Assembly (NCBI GenBank): GCA_016866775.1
Contig: VGLJ01000001.1
Coordinates: forward strand, 159,109-223,108
From: Candidatus Rokuibacteriota bacterium
GTDB taxonomy: Bacteria > Methylomirabilota > Methylomirabilia > Rokubacteriales > CSP1-6
Direction of reading: 5' to 3'
DNA: 64,000 nt
Part shown: piece after piece, positions 40,052 through 48,152 of the stretch
Layout: each line of letters starts with the position of its first letter
How positions within the stretch are numbered: the stretch's first letter is position 1
Program-made: the position numbers and the translations under genes
The notes under the pieces: generated by a model
The model's database searches: none
What the model was told of the DNA's origin: nothing
Seen by the model: the letters and a program-made list of their open reading frames with translations, nothing else

Positions 40052-41516
40052 GTCCGTCCTCGCGTGCGTAGGCTTCGATGGCGTCGATGATCTTCGTGTA
40101 GCCCGTGCACCGGCAGAGATTACCTTCCAGCGCGCGGCGAATCTCGTCGCGCCGAGGTCGCGGGTTCCGTTCGAGGAAGACGAGCGCCGTGAGCAGCATG
40201 CCCGGCGTGCAGAAGCCGCACTGCACGGCGCCGTGACGTACGAACGCTTCCTGCAATGGATGGAGGCCGCTCGGGCCTTCGAGTCCCTTCACCGTCATGA
40301 TCGGACGCCCGCGGACGCCGGCCGCGAGCAGCAGGCAGCTCGACACCGGCCGGGCGTCGAGCAACACGGTGCACGCGCCGCACACGCCCTCGTCGCACCC
40401 TTCCTTGACGTCGAAGATCCCGAGCGTGTCGCGGAGCACGGCGAGCAGTGTCGCATCCGGCGGCGCGTCGACCTCGCGCGTGCGGCCGTTGATGACGAGC
40501 TTCATTTGAACTCGCGGGCTCCCGGGCGCTACAGCGCCCGCCCGCTCCCGTGCCTCGCTCCGCTCGCACGCGCCCGCCCGCTCCCCAGCCTCGCTCCGCT
40601 CGCACGCGCCCGCCCGCTCCCCAGCCTCGCTCCGCTCGCACGCGCCCGCCCGCTCCCGTGCCTCGCTGCGGTCGACAGCGCGCGCCAGCGCGCGGCGTGC
40701 GAGCACGCCGGCGAGGTGGCGGCGATACGCGCCCGACACGAACGCGTCGGATTGCGGATTCAGGCCGTCGCGGGCGAGCGTCGCCACGCGCGCCAGCCGC
40801 TCGGGCGTCGGCTCGTGCCCTACGAGCGCCTCTTCGGCGGCGGCGGCGCGCACCGGCGTCGGCGCGACGCCGCCGAACGCGAGCCGCGCGCGCGTCACGC
40901 GGCCCTGGCGATCGAGCCCGACGAGCGCGGTGACCGCGACGAGCGCGAAGTCTCCCGCCCGCCGCGCGATCTCCTCGATCGCCCACCCCGTCGCGGGCGG
41001 CGCTTCGACGTCGATCTCGGTGAGGAGCTCGTCCGGCCGCATGACCGTCGTCAGTGGCCCGACGAAGAAATCACGCGCGGCGACGGTACGCATCCCGCCG
41101 GTCGAGGCGAGCGTGAAGCGGCCGTCGAGCGCCAGCGTCACCATCGGCAGCTCGGCGGCGGCGTCCGCGTGCGCGAGACTCCCGCCGATCGTGCCGAGCG
41201 CCCGGACGCGTACGTTGCCGATCAACGCCGCCGCCTCGCGCAGCACGGGACACCGCCGCGCGATCGCGTCGGACTCTTCGAGCTGGTGGTGCCGGACGAG
41301 CGCGCCGAGCCTCAGCCGGCCGTTGTCTTCGGCAATGCGCGCGAGCGGCAGGTCGTTGATGTCGACGACGACGCGCGGATCGGCGAGCCGATAGTGCAGC
41401 AGCGGAACGAGACTCTGGCCTCCCGCCAGCACCTTCGCGTCGTCCCCATGCTGACGGATCCGCGCGAGCGCCTCATCGAGCGTCCCTACCGCGACGTACT
41501 CGAACGCAGGACTCAC
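40044..41516 (-). CDS. Fused FAD-binding and [2Fe-2S] subunit of a molybdenum hydroxylase
   Basis: 490 aa, one uninterrupted frame from GTG 41516. Residues 1-290 are a CoxM-type FAD domain (LAGGQSLVPLLHYRLADP, GTIGGSLAHADAAAELP). Residues about 291-337 are a low-complexity linker built from a 12-residue repeat (ERSEAGERAGAC). Residues 338-490 are a CoxS-type iron-sulfur subunit with all eight Cys (CDEGVCGACTVLL then SSC; CGFCTPG; NLCRCTGY). These parts are normally separate genes; here no stop intervenes. ATG 40505 could still start the FeS part independently. GTGA overlap with the nucleotidyltransferase gene. Confidence 0.88.
   Translation of the reverse strand: MSPAFEYVAVGTLDEALARIRQHGDDAKVLAGGQSLVPLLHYRLADPRVVVDINDLPLARIAEDNGRLRLGALVRHHQLEESDAIARRCPVLREAAALIGNVRVRALGTIGGSLAHADAAAELPMVTLALDGRFTLASTGGMRTVAARDFFVGPLTTVMRPDELLTEIDVEAPPATGWAIEEIARRAGDFALVAVTALVGLDRQGRVTRARLAFGGVAPTPVRAAAAEEALVGHEPTPERLARVATLARDGLNPQSDAFVSGAYRRHLAGVLARRALARAVDRSEARERAGACERSEAGERAGACERSEAGERAGACERSEARERAGAVAPGSPRVQMKLVINGRTREVDAPPDATLLAVLRDTLGIFDVKEGCDEGVCGACTVLLDARPVSSCLLLAAGVRGRPIMTVKGLEGPSGLHPLQEAFVRHGAVQCGFCTPGMLLTALVFLERNPRPRRDEIRRALEGNLCRCTGYTKIIDAIEAYAREDGRG
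40535..40674. repeat. 36-base tandem repeat, three full and one partial copy
   Basis: Units at 40535-40570, 40571-40606 and 40607-40642, then a diverged partial to about 40674. Each begins CGCCCGCCCGCTCC and ends CGCTCGCACG; units differ mainly at a CGTG/CCAG position. Unit length is a multiple of three, so it encodes the 12-residue linker. It lies exactly where the FAD gene would be expected to end. Confidence 0.85.
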
Positions 41517-42073
41517 TCGACGTGCTTTCTGAGCTGCTCCCAGACACTGCGCACGCCGAGCCGATCGGCCCACTCCTCGAGATACGGCAGGTCCAACTCT
41601 GATCCCGAGAGCCGCAGAATGCCGACGATATCCCGCAGATGCATGCTCGACTCGACCTGACGGTGATAGAGGAGCTTGTAGAGGATCACGTCTTCCGGTC
41701 GTGCGAAGTAGGCCGAGACGCCTTCGACAAGAGGTAACCGCTGACGCCGCGCCGGGCGCGTCCAATCGTAGGGCGTGTCGGGGTTGATGTAGACGTCGAT
41801 CTTCAAGCCCGATGCGGCATGGATGATGGTGAACTGCGCGCGCGCTTCGATCGCTTCGGCCGCCGTGTCCGCGTCGACGTAGAACGTATCGGCCGGGACA
41901 TGGTGCAGGAACTCGGCCAGCCGGTCTCGGCCGAGCGCAACGATCACATCGACGTCGCGTGTCACGCGCGGCTCGCCATAGTACATGGACGCATGCGAGC
42001 CGCCGATCATGTAGTCGACGGTCATGGCTTCGAGGACGTCAACGAGATGGCGAAGGAGCTCGGCTTGCGTCAT
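41513..42073 (-). CDS. Nucleotidyltransferase-fold protein (AbiEii-like)
   Basis: 186 aa from ATG 42073. The polymerase-beta-type signature appears as MIGGSHASMYYG then RVTRDVDVIVAL (DxD), with a later Asp in LKIDVYINPD. Length and downstream helices (RPEDVILYKLLYHRQ, SMHLRDIVGILRL) match stand-alone nucleotidyltransferases often annotated AbiEii/AbiGii toxin-like. It overlaps a 75-aa gene by 35 bases at its start and the FAD/FeS gene by 4 bases at its stop. Either a toxin-antitoxin-like pair or an accessory to the operon; not decidable here. Confidence 0.8.
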   Translation of the reverse strand: MTQAELLRHLVDVLEAMTVDYMIGGSHASMYYGEPRVTRDVDVIVALGRDRLAEFLHHVPADTFYVDADTAAEAIEARAQFTIIHAASGLKIDVYINPDTPYDWTRPARRQRLPLVEGVSAYFARPEDVILYKLLYHRQVESSMHLRDIVGILRLSGSELDLPYLEEWADRLGVRSVWEQLRKHVE

Positions 42074-42266
42074 GGAGCAGGCGCTGCGCCACCGCCTTCT
42101 GGATCCGCTCGCGGGTCCACTCCGGATGCCGAGCGGCGAAGTAGGCGGCGAGTCGATCTCGTGTGAGCTCCCACATCTCATGGGCGGGGCGAAGGCGCTC
42201 CATGCCGGAAAGCCGCCGGAGCGCGCGTACGACCTCCGGATGCAGGTCCTCGACGCGCACCATCAC
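42039..42266 (-). CDS. 75-aa partner of the nucleotidyltransferase
   Basis: 75 aa, helical, basic. Reads VRVEDLHPEVVRALRRLSGM, ERLRPAHEMWELTRDRLAAY, and HPEWTRERIQKAVAQRLLHD. It overlaps the nucleotidyltransferase by 35 bases, an unusually long overlap for this window, implying coordinated synthesis. Small helical proteins of this kind often sit directly ahead of such nucleotidyltransferase genes. Could act as antitoxin or substrate adaptor (inference). Confidence 0.65.
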   Translation of the reverse strand: MMVRVEDLHPEVVRALRRLSGMERLRPAHEMWELTRDRLAAYFAARHPEWTRERIQKAVAQRLLHDASRAPSPSR

Positions 42267-42273
42267 TGGGCGC

Positions 42274-42561
42274 CTACTCGACCTCGCGCAGGCGCACGAC
42301 CTCGGCGCGGCCGTCCATGAACTCGCCCATCTTGCGGCCGAGCGTCTTGAAGTAGTCGGCCGCGCGATGCGCCTCGACCGCCGCCTGGTCGACGTATCGC
42401 TCCATGAACACGTAGGTGTGCGGCTGCTCGCCGTGATGAAGGGCGTAGAGCTTGCACCCGGGTTCGTTCGCGTTGACCTTCGCCACCAGCTCCTTGGCGA
42501 CGGCCTCGAACTCCTTTTCCATCCCCGGCTTCACCTTGATGGTCGCAATGGTTCCGAGCAT
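42274..42561 (-). CDS. Antibiotic-biosynthesis-monooxygenase (ABM) domain protein
   Basis: 95 aa dimeric ferredoxin-like fold. Recognised by IATIKVKPGMEKEFEAVAKE, NEPGCKLYALHHGE, YVFMERYVDQAAVEAHRAAD and YFKTLG near the C-terminal half, the putative quinol monooxygenase (YgiN-like) pattern. Such proteins oxidise quinol-like compounds without a cofactor. It is 11 bases after the SDR gene and 7 bases before the 75-aa gene. Confidence 0.9.
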   Translation of the reverse strand: MLGTIATIKVKPGMEKEFEAVAKELVAKVNANEPGCKLYALHHGEQPHTYVFMERYVDQAAVEAHRAADYFKTLGRKMGEFMDGRAEVVRLREVE

Positions 42562-42572
42562 TGGTGGCTCCT

Positions 42573-43358
42573 TTACACGTCCCAGCCGCCGTCGACCGTG
42601 ATCGACTGGCCGGTGATGTTCTTCGAGAGGTCGGACGCGAGAAAGCAGACGGTGTCGGCGACGTCCTGCGATGAGGTCACCCGGCGCAGCGCCATCTCGT
42701 TGACGTATTCCTGATACACCTGCTCCGGCGTCCAGCCGCGCTTCTTCGCCTTCTCGCGACAGAGCCGCTGCATCCGCGGGCCGTCGACGATGCCCGGGTG
42801 CACCGCATTGACGTTGATGTTGTAGCCGCCCGCGTCGAGCGCCACCGTGCGCGTCAGGCCGCGCAGCGCCCACTTCGAGGACGAGTACGCGGCGCGGTTC
42901 TTGTACCCGCGCAACCCCGACGTGCCGCTGATGTTGACGATCTTGCCGTAGCGCTGCGCGATCATCGTCGGGAGCACGTGCTTGATCGGCAGGAACGTCC
43001 CGCGCACGTTCACCGTCAGCACCTCGTCCCACGCGTCCGCGGCGATCTCCCAGACCGGCGTCTCCACCGGACCCGTGATGCCGGCGCAGTTCACGAGGAT
43101 GTCGATGCGGCCGCCGAACGTCGCGAGCGTGCGGTCGACGAGCGTCTTCACCGCCGCCTCGTCGGTGACGTCGGTGAGCTGGACGAGCGCGCGCCGGCCG
43201 AGCTTCTCGATCTCGCCGGCGACCTCCTTCAGCGGCGCCTCGTCGCGCGCGGCGAGCGCGACGTGCGCGCCCTCCTGCGCGAGCGTGAGAGAGATCTCGC
43301 GCCCCATGCCCTTCGCGGCGCCGGTGACGAGCGCGATCCGATCCTCGACACGGCGCAT
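42573..43358 (-). CDS. SDR family oxidoreductase
   Basis: 261 aa. VTGAAKGMGREISLTLAQEG, NCAGITGPVE, Ser in VNISGTSGLRGYKN and AAYSSSKWALRG with Y-x3-K. C-terminal NITGQSITVDGGWDV. ATG 43358 shares a base with the hydantoinase B stop (TGATG); GTG 43361 is also possible. The internal insertion EKAKKRGWTPEQVYQEYVNE resembles gluconate-5-dehydrogenase and cyclohexanol-type SDRs. The substrate is unknown. Confidence 0.92.
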   Translation of the reverse strand: MRRVEDRIALVTGAAKGMGREISLTLAQEGAHVALAARDEAPLKEVAGEIEKLGRRALVQLTDVTDEAAVKTLVDRTLATFGGRIDILVNCAGITGPVETPVWEIAADAWDEVLTVNVRGTFLPIKHVLPTMIAQRYGKIVNISGTSGLRGYKNRAAYSSSKWALRGLTRTVALDAGGYNINVNAVHPGIVDGPRMQRLCREKAKKRGWTPEQVYQEYVNEMALRRVTSSQDVADTVCFLASDLSKNITGQSITVDGGWDV

Positions 43359-44998
43359 CACACGTACCCCTCTCGCCGGTCACGCTCACGGGCCTCCGCG
43401 GGTCGTCCCGCCGGCGGGCCGAAGCCGCCGCCGCCGCAGGTCTCGATCACCACGAGATCGCCGTGCCGCAGCGTCACCGTTTCCTTGCCGCGAATCTCCC
43501 GCGCGGCGGCGCCGGGATTCAGCGTGATCCGGAACGGCGCGGCCTCGGCACCACCCGCGATGCCGTACGGCGGCACGACCCGGCGGTCGAGCATCGTCGT
43601 CAGCGTGACTTCGGGCGCCAGCACGCGATACGCGCGCCGGATGCCGAGCCCGCCGCGATGCGTGCCGTCGCCGCCCGAGCCGGGTCTGAGGCCGTGCTCC
43701 TCGACGCGGAACGGATACTCGATCTCGATGACCTCGGACGGCGTGTTCATCACGTTCGACATGTGCACGCGCGTCGCGGACGCGCCGTCCTTCGTCGCCG
43801 TGGCGCCTTCCCCGCCGCCGTGGACTTCATAGAGGATGGACCACCGGCCTTCGGGCGTACGCGCGCCGAAGATCATCACGCCCGACGTCGCGGGTCCACC
43901 TGCCGCCACGCGCTCGGGAATCGCCGCCGCGAGCGCCTTGATGATCGCGTCGACCACGCGCTGCGACGTCTCGTGGTTGCCGCCGACCACCGGGCGGTCG
44001 GGCGCCGGGCGCAGCATGGTGCCCTCGGGCACGTGGACGTGCAGCGGGCGATAGCAGCCGTCGTTCGGCGGAACCTCCGGCGCGGCGAGCGCCTTCATGG
44101 CGTAGTACACGGCGGAGCACGCGATGTAGTACGTGGTGTTCACCGGGCCGCGCGCTTCCGGCGCCGTCCCGGAGAAGTCGAAGTGCGCCTCGTCGCCGCG
44201 GATCTCGACACGCGCGTGGACCCGCAGCGGTGCCACGTCGACGCCGTCGTCGTCGACCCAGTCCTCGCCCTCGAACACGCCGTCCGGCAGCCCGCGGATC
44301 GCCGCGCGCATCTGCGCCTCGGACTCGTCGTGCAGGCGCCTGAAGCACGCGCGGAGCGTCTCGGCGCCGTAGCGGTCGACGAGCTCGGCGAAGCGCCGCG
44401 CGGCCACGTCGTTCGCGGCGCACTGGGCGAAGATGTCGCCCTCGCGCTCCTCGCGGCCGCGCACGTTCGACAGCAGGAAGTCGAGCTTCTCGCGGTCGAC
44501 GCCGCTCGCCGAGACGAGGCGCAGCGGCGAGATGCGCACACCTTCCTGATGCGCCTCGGTGGCGTACGGCACGTAGCTGCCGGGCACGGCGCCGCCGATG
44601 TCGGCCCAGTGCGCGAGGTTGATCGCGAACGCGAGCAGCTTGCCCCTGGCGAACACGGGACGGATCGCCTTCACGTCCGGCAGGTGGTTGCCGCCGACCT
44701 CGGGCAGGTTGAGGAACCACACGTCGCCCTCACGGAGGCTCGCCGCGGGCACGCGCTTGAGGAACTCCTTCACCGTGAACGCCATCACGCCCATGTGGAT
44801 CGGGATGTCACGGCCCTGCGCGATCAGCCGCCCCTCGGCGTCGGTCAACGCGGACGAGAGATCGCCGGCTTCCTTCAGCAACGGCGAGCGCGCCGAGCGC
44901 ATCACGATGACGCTCATCTCCTCGGCGATCGCGTAGAGCGCGCTGCGCACCACTTCGAGCGTGACGGGATGCACCTTCGCGCGGGTGCGCGATTTCAT
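43358..44998 (-). CDS. Hydantoinase B / N-methylhydantoinase B-type subunit
   Basis: 546 aa. Family blocks: VTLEVVRSALYAIAEEMSVI, VMRSARSPLLKEAGDLSSAL, MGVMAFTVKEFL, SGTAPEARGPVNTTYYIACS, GGNHETSQRVVDAI and FRVEEHGLRPGSGGDGTHRG. It works with the A subunit to open hydantoin, oxoproline or, in acetone-carboxylase-like relatives, to carboxylate a ketone with ATP. Its ATG 44998 overlaps the stop of the A-subunit gene by 4 bases. Confidence 0.93.
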   Translation of the reverse strand: MKSRTRAKVHPVTLEVVRSALYAIAEEMSVIVMRSARSPLLKEAGDLSSALTDAEGRLIAQGRDIPIHMGVMAFTVKEFLKRVPAASLREGDVWFLNLPEVGGNHLPDVKAIRPVFARGKLLAFAINLAHWADIGGAVPGSYVPYATEAHQEGVRISPLRLVSASGVDREKLDFLLSNVRGREEREGDIFAQCAANDVAARRFAELVDRYGAETLRACFRRLHDESEAQMRAAIRGLPDGVFEGEDWVDDDGVDVAPLRVHARVEIRGDEAHFDFSGTAPEARGPVNTTYYIACSAVYYAMKALAAPEVPPNDGCYRPLHVHVPEGTMLRPAPDRPVVGGNHETSQRVVDAIIKALAAAIPERVAAGGPATSGVMIFGARTPEGRWSILYEVHGGGEGATATKDGASATRVHMSNVMNTPSEVIEIEYPFRVEEHGLRPGSGGDGTHRGGLGIRRAYRVLAPEVTLTTMLDRRVVPPYGIAGGAEAAPFRITLNPGAAAREIRGKETVTLRHGDLVVIETCGGGGFGPPAGRPAEARERDRREGYV

Positions 44999-47016
44999 GA
45001 GCCCGCCTCGATCACGAGGTTGCCGAATCGGTCGGCGGCCACACGCTGGCCGGGACCGACGAGGGTCGTCGACCATTCATCTTCGATGAGCGCCGGCCCT
45101 CGGAGGGCGCGACCGGGCACGAGGCGCCCGCGATGGAAACGGCGAAGCACGACCTCGCCCGTTTCCGGGAAGTACGCGCGCTGCTCGCCCGCGCGCGCGT
45201 CACGATCGGTGGCCCGTCCACCGCCCGCTCTGGGGACCGGCGTCAGCGTCGTCGCCTGGTCGTCGACACGCGCCACCACGCGGAGATTGACGCACTCCAC
45301 GCTCTCGCCCGTCGCATAGCCGTAGAGCTGACGGTGTCGCGCCTCGAACGCCCGGCGAAGTCCCGCGACGGGGGCGAAAGGAATCTCGATCTCGTAGTTC
45401 TGGCCGGTATACCGCAGGTCGACGCCGCGCAGGAGCATGATCCGGCTCGGCTTGATCCCTTCGTCGAGCAACGGAGCGAGGCACCGCTCCTCGAGATCAC
45501 GGAAGCGCTCGTCCACGAGCTTCGCGTCCCACGTGGAAAGCCGCGCCCGATACGTCTGCACGGCGTCGTAGCGCAACGGCGAGACGAGACAGCCGAGCGC
45601 CGAGAACGCGCCCGAGTGAACAGGCACCACCACGCGCCGGATTCCCGCCTGCCGCGCGAGCGCCGACGCGTGCATCGGCCCCGCGCCGCCGTAGGCGATG
45701 AGCGTGAAGTCGCGCAGGTCGTACCCGCGCTGCACGGACACGAGGCGGAGCGCGCGCAGCATGTTCGCGTTCGCGACTTCGAAGATCCCGTGCGCCGTCT
45801 CGAGCCGCGAGAGCCCGAGGCGCTTGCCGGGCGCGGTGAGCGCGGTCTCCGCGCGGCCGCGGTCGAGGCGGATGACGCCGCCGTAGACGCGCTCCGCGTT
45901 CAGGTAGCCGAGGACGAGGTTCGCGTCGGTGACTGCGGCCTCGGTCCCATGGCCGTAACACGCCGGTCCCGGCTGAGCACCGGCGCTCCGCGGCCCGACC
46001 TTCAGCGCGCCCGCGCCGTCGACGAACGCGATCGATCCTCCGCCCGCGCCGATCGACTCGACGGCGACCATCGGCAGGCGCACCGGATAGCCGCCGAGCT
46101 TCCGCTGCGACGACGTCTCGGCCACGCCGTCGGTGATGAGACAGACGTCGGTGGTCGTGCCGCCCATGTCGAACGCCAGCGCGCGCGGCACCCGCAGCGT
46201 GCGCGCGAGATGCGCCGCGGCGGCGACACCGGCGGCCGGGCCCGACGCCGCCATCGCGAGGGGCTTCGCCTTCGCCGCTTCGACCGACATCATCCCGCCC
46301 GCCGAGTGGAGGAGGTGCAGCGCGAGGCCGCCGCCGAGTGCCTTCTCCAGCGCTTCGATGTACCGCGTGGCGAGCGGCATGACCGCGGCGTTGAGGACGG
46401 TCGTCGACGTGCGCTCGTACTCGCGGAACTCGGCGTTGATCGCGCTCGAGATCGACACGTGCGCGAAGCGCGCGCGCAGCGCATCCGCGACCGCGCGCTC
46501 GTGCCCCGGATTGGCGTACGCATGGAGCAGGCTGACCGCGACGCTCGCGACCCCTTCGCGCGCGAAGGCGTCCACGATCGGTGCGAGCTCCGCGAGATCG
46601 ATCGGCGTGAGCGTCGCGCCGTCCGGCCCGATCCGCTCCGTGATCTCGAGCCGCAGCCGGCGCGGGACGACGGGCTCGGGCTTGGCGGGGGCCTGGAGAT
46701 CGTAGAGGTGCGTGCGGCTCATCCGCGCGATCTCGAGGACGTCCCGGAAGCCGCGCGTGGTGATCAAGCCGACGACCGCCCCGCGCCCCTCGACGATCGC
46801 GTTGGTGACCATCGTGGTGCCGTGCGCGAGCGCCGCCGCGGGCCCCGCCACCGGTTCTAGTGCCCGCAGCCCATGCAGGACACCCGTGGCCGGATGCGCG
46901 GGCGTCGTCGGCACCTTGCAGGAGTGGAGGCGGCCGGACGGCTCGCGCGCGACGACGTCCGTGAACGTGCCGCCGACGTCGATCCCGACCAATGTCTTGG
47001 GGGGTGCGAGACGCAC
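44995..47016 (-). CDS. Hydantoinase A / oxoprolinase A-type subunit
   Basis: 673 aa if GTG 47016 is used (MRLAPPKTLVGID); TTG 46992 is an alternative that avoids the hairpin. Actin-like ATPase motifs: GIDVGGTFTDVVA, MVTNAIVEGRGAVVGLITTR, LAFDMGGTTTDVCLI, ESIGAGGGSIAFVD and IAYGGAGPMHASALA. It binds and hydrolyses ATP while the B subunit acts on the ring. The start lies within a perfect inverted repeat, so translation may be sensitive to structure. First of the A/B pair; 53 bases follow the esterase gene. Confidence 0.93.
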   Translation of the reverse strand: MRLAPPKTLVGIDVGGTFTDVVAREPSGRLHSCKVPTTPAHPATGVLHGLRALEPVAGPAAALAHGTTMVTNAIVEGRGAVVGLITTRGFRDVLEIARMSRTHLYDLQAPAKPEPVVPRRLRLEITERIGPDGATLTPIDLAELAPIVDAFAREGVASVAVSLLHAYANPGHERAVADALRARFAHVSISSAINAEFREYERTSTTVLNAAVMPLATRYIEALEKALGGGLALHLLHSAGGMMSVEAAKAKPLAMAASGPAAGVAAAAHLARTLRVPRALAFDMGGTTTDVCLITDGVAETSSQRKLGGYPVRLPMVAVESIGAGGGSIAFVDGAGALKVGPRSAGAQPGPACYGHGTEAAVTDANLVLGYLNAERVYGGVIRLDRGRAETALTAPGKRLGLSRLETAHGIFEVANANMLRALRLVSVQRGYDLRDFTLIAYGGAGPMHASALARQAGIRRVVVPVHSGAFSALGCLVSPLRYDAVQTYRARLSTWDAKLVDERFRDLEERCLAPLLDEGIKPSRIMLLRGVDLRYTGQNYEIEIPFAPVAGLRRAFEARHRQLYGYATGESVECVNLRVVARVDDQATTLTPVPRAGGGRATDRDARAGEQRAYFPETGEVVLRRFHRGRLVPGRALRGPALIEDEWSTTLVGPGQRVAADRFGNLVIEAGS

Positions 47017-47024
47017 CCCCCAAG
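46996..47024. repeat. Perfect 13-bp-arm hairpin over the hydantoinase A start
   Basis: CTTGGGGGGTGCG (46996-47008) pairs exactly with CGCACCCCCCAAG (47012-47024), loop AGA. It covers the proposed GTG start (47014-47016). Just beyond lie GC palindromes GGGCCCGG/CCGGGCCC up to 47060. The arm pattern resembles the hairpin at 25283-25307. Confidence 0.75.
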
Positions 47025-47069
47025 CCCCCCTCGCTCCGGGCCCGGAGTGAATCCGGGCCCTCCGCGCAC

Positions 47070-48011
47070 TCAACGGAGCGCATCGCGCAGCGACGCCGCG
47101 ATGTGCGAGACCGCGCGGTTGCCGGTCTGGATCAGGCGGCCCATCGGCACGAAGCCGTGGATCATCCCGCCGTAGCAGATGGAGTCGACGCGGACCCCGG
47201 CGGTCCGGAGCGCGCGTGCGTATGCTTCGCCCTCGTCACGCAGCGGATCGAACCCGGCCGTCACGATCAGCGCCGGCGGAAGCCCGGCGTGCGACGCGGC
47301 GCGCAGCGGCGAGACCCGCCAGTCGCCGGCATCGGCAGGCGACTTCAGATAGTGGTCGAAGAACCAGCGCATGCTCTCGAGCGTCAGCAGATAGCCGTCG
47401 CCGCACTCGCGGTACGACGCCGTCTCGGTGCTGACGTCGGTCACGGGATAGAGCAGAACTTGGAGTCCGATCGCCGGCCCGCCCGCGTCGCGGGCGAACA
47501 ACGCGACGACCGCAGCGAGATTGCCGCCCGCGCTGTCGCCGCCGACGGCGATACGCGCCGGATCGATCCCGAGCTTGCCGGCGTTCGCGACGACCCACGT
47601 CGTCGCCGCCCACGCGTCGTCGACCGCCGCGGGGAACTTGTACTCCGGCGCGAGGCGGTAATCGACCGAGACCACCTCGATGCCCGCCTCCGCGGTGAGC
47701 TGCCGGCACAGCACGTCGTGCGTCTCGATGTCCCCGATGACCCATCCGCCCCCGTGGAAGAACACGAGCGCCGGCAGCGCCGCATCCGCGGCCGCGCCCA
47801 CCGGGCGATAGAGGCGCAAGGGGATCGCGCCGTGCGGGCCCTCGGCGACCAGGTTGTTGACGGCGCCGATCTCCGGCGGTGTCGGCGTCGAGGCCGGGCG
47901 CGTGTCGCGAAAGAGCTGGCGCGCGTCCTTCGGCGGCAGCGTGTGATACGCGGGGCGGCCCGACGCGAGGACCAGGTCGATCACGGCACGGCACTGCGGA
48001 TCAAGGGCCAT
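47070..48011 (-). CDS. Alpha/beta hydrolase, hormone-sensitive-lipase family esterase
   Basis: 313 aa. HSL signature ALVFFHGGGWVIGD (oxyanion HGGG), nucleophile elbow VGGDSAGGNLAA, YRLAPEYKFPAAVDDAWAA, catalytic Asp in TAGFDPLRDEG, His in CYGGMIHGFVPMG. Start ATG 48011 has GGAGAG in front; ATG 48035 is possible and would be only about 7 bases from the predicted transcript start. Carboxylester hydrolysis, cytosolic. It is the first gene of the ten-gene minus-strand run. Confidence 0.92.
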   Translation of the reverse strand: MALDPQCRAVIDLVLASGRPAYHTLPPKDARQLFRDTRPASTPTPPEIGAVNNLVAEGPHGAIPLRLYRPVGAAADAALPALVFFHGGGWVIGDIETHDVLCRQLTAEAGIEVVSVDYRLAPEYKFPAAVDDAWAATTWVVANAGKLGIDPARIAVGGDSAGGNLAAVVALFARDAGGPAIGLQVLLYPVTDVSTETASYRECGDGYLLTLESMRWFFDHYLKSPADAGDWRVSPLRAASHAGLPPALIVTAGFDPLRDEGEAYARALRTAGVRVDSICYGGMIHGFVPMGRLIQTGNRAVSHIAASLRDALR

Positions 48012-48048
48012 GGCACTCTCCTGCGCGGTCGGCATCTGCGCGCCGCCC

Positions 48049-48054
48049 ATTATA
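48049..48054 (-). promoter_or_regulatory. Putative consensus -10 box TATAAT on the minus strand
   Basis: Minus-strand TATAAT, the exact bacterial consensus, lies 37 bases before ATG 48011 and 14 bases before ATG 48035. It would drive the long minus-strand run from the esterase to the amidohydrolase. No good -35 match seen. Confidence 0.4.
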
Positions 48055-48152
48055 TTGGCCGCGCGTCCCCGTGCACGGGCCGGCGCGCGGCCGTGATAGT
48101 CTCGGGCCGCCGATTCCGCGGCGCACCCGCAGCCCACCGAAAGGTATCCAGC

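Noticed and set aside
40535..40674. CRISPR array suggested by 36-base repeat length
   Set aside because: Units are directly abutting with no unique spacers, the repeat stays in frame inside a gene, and no cas genes are present.
42163..42714. Plus-strand frame of 183 codons opposite the ABM and SDR genes
   Set aside because: Antisense to genes with strong family motifs; composition matches other shadows.
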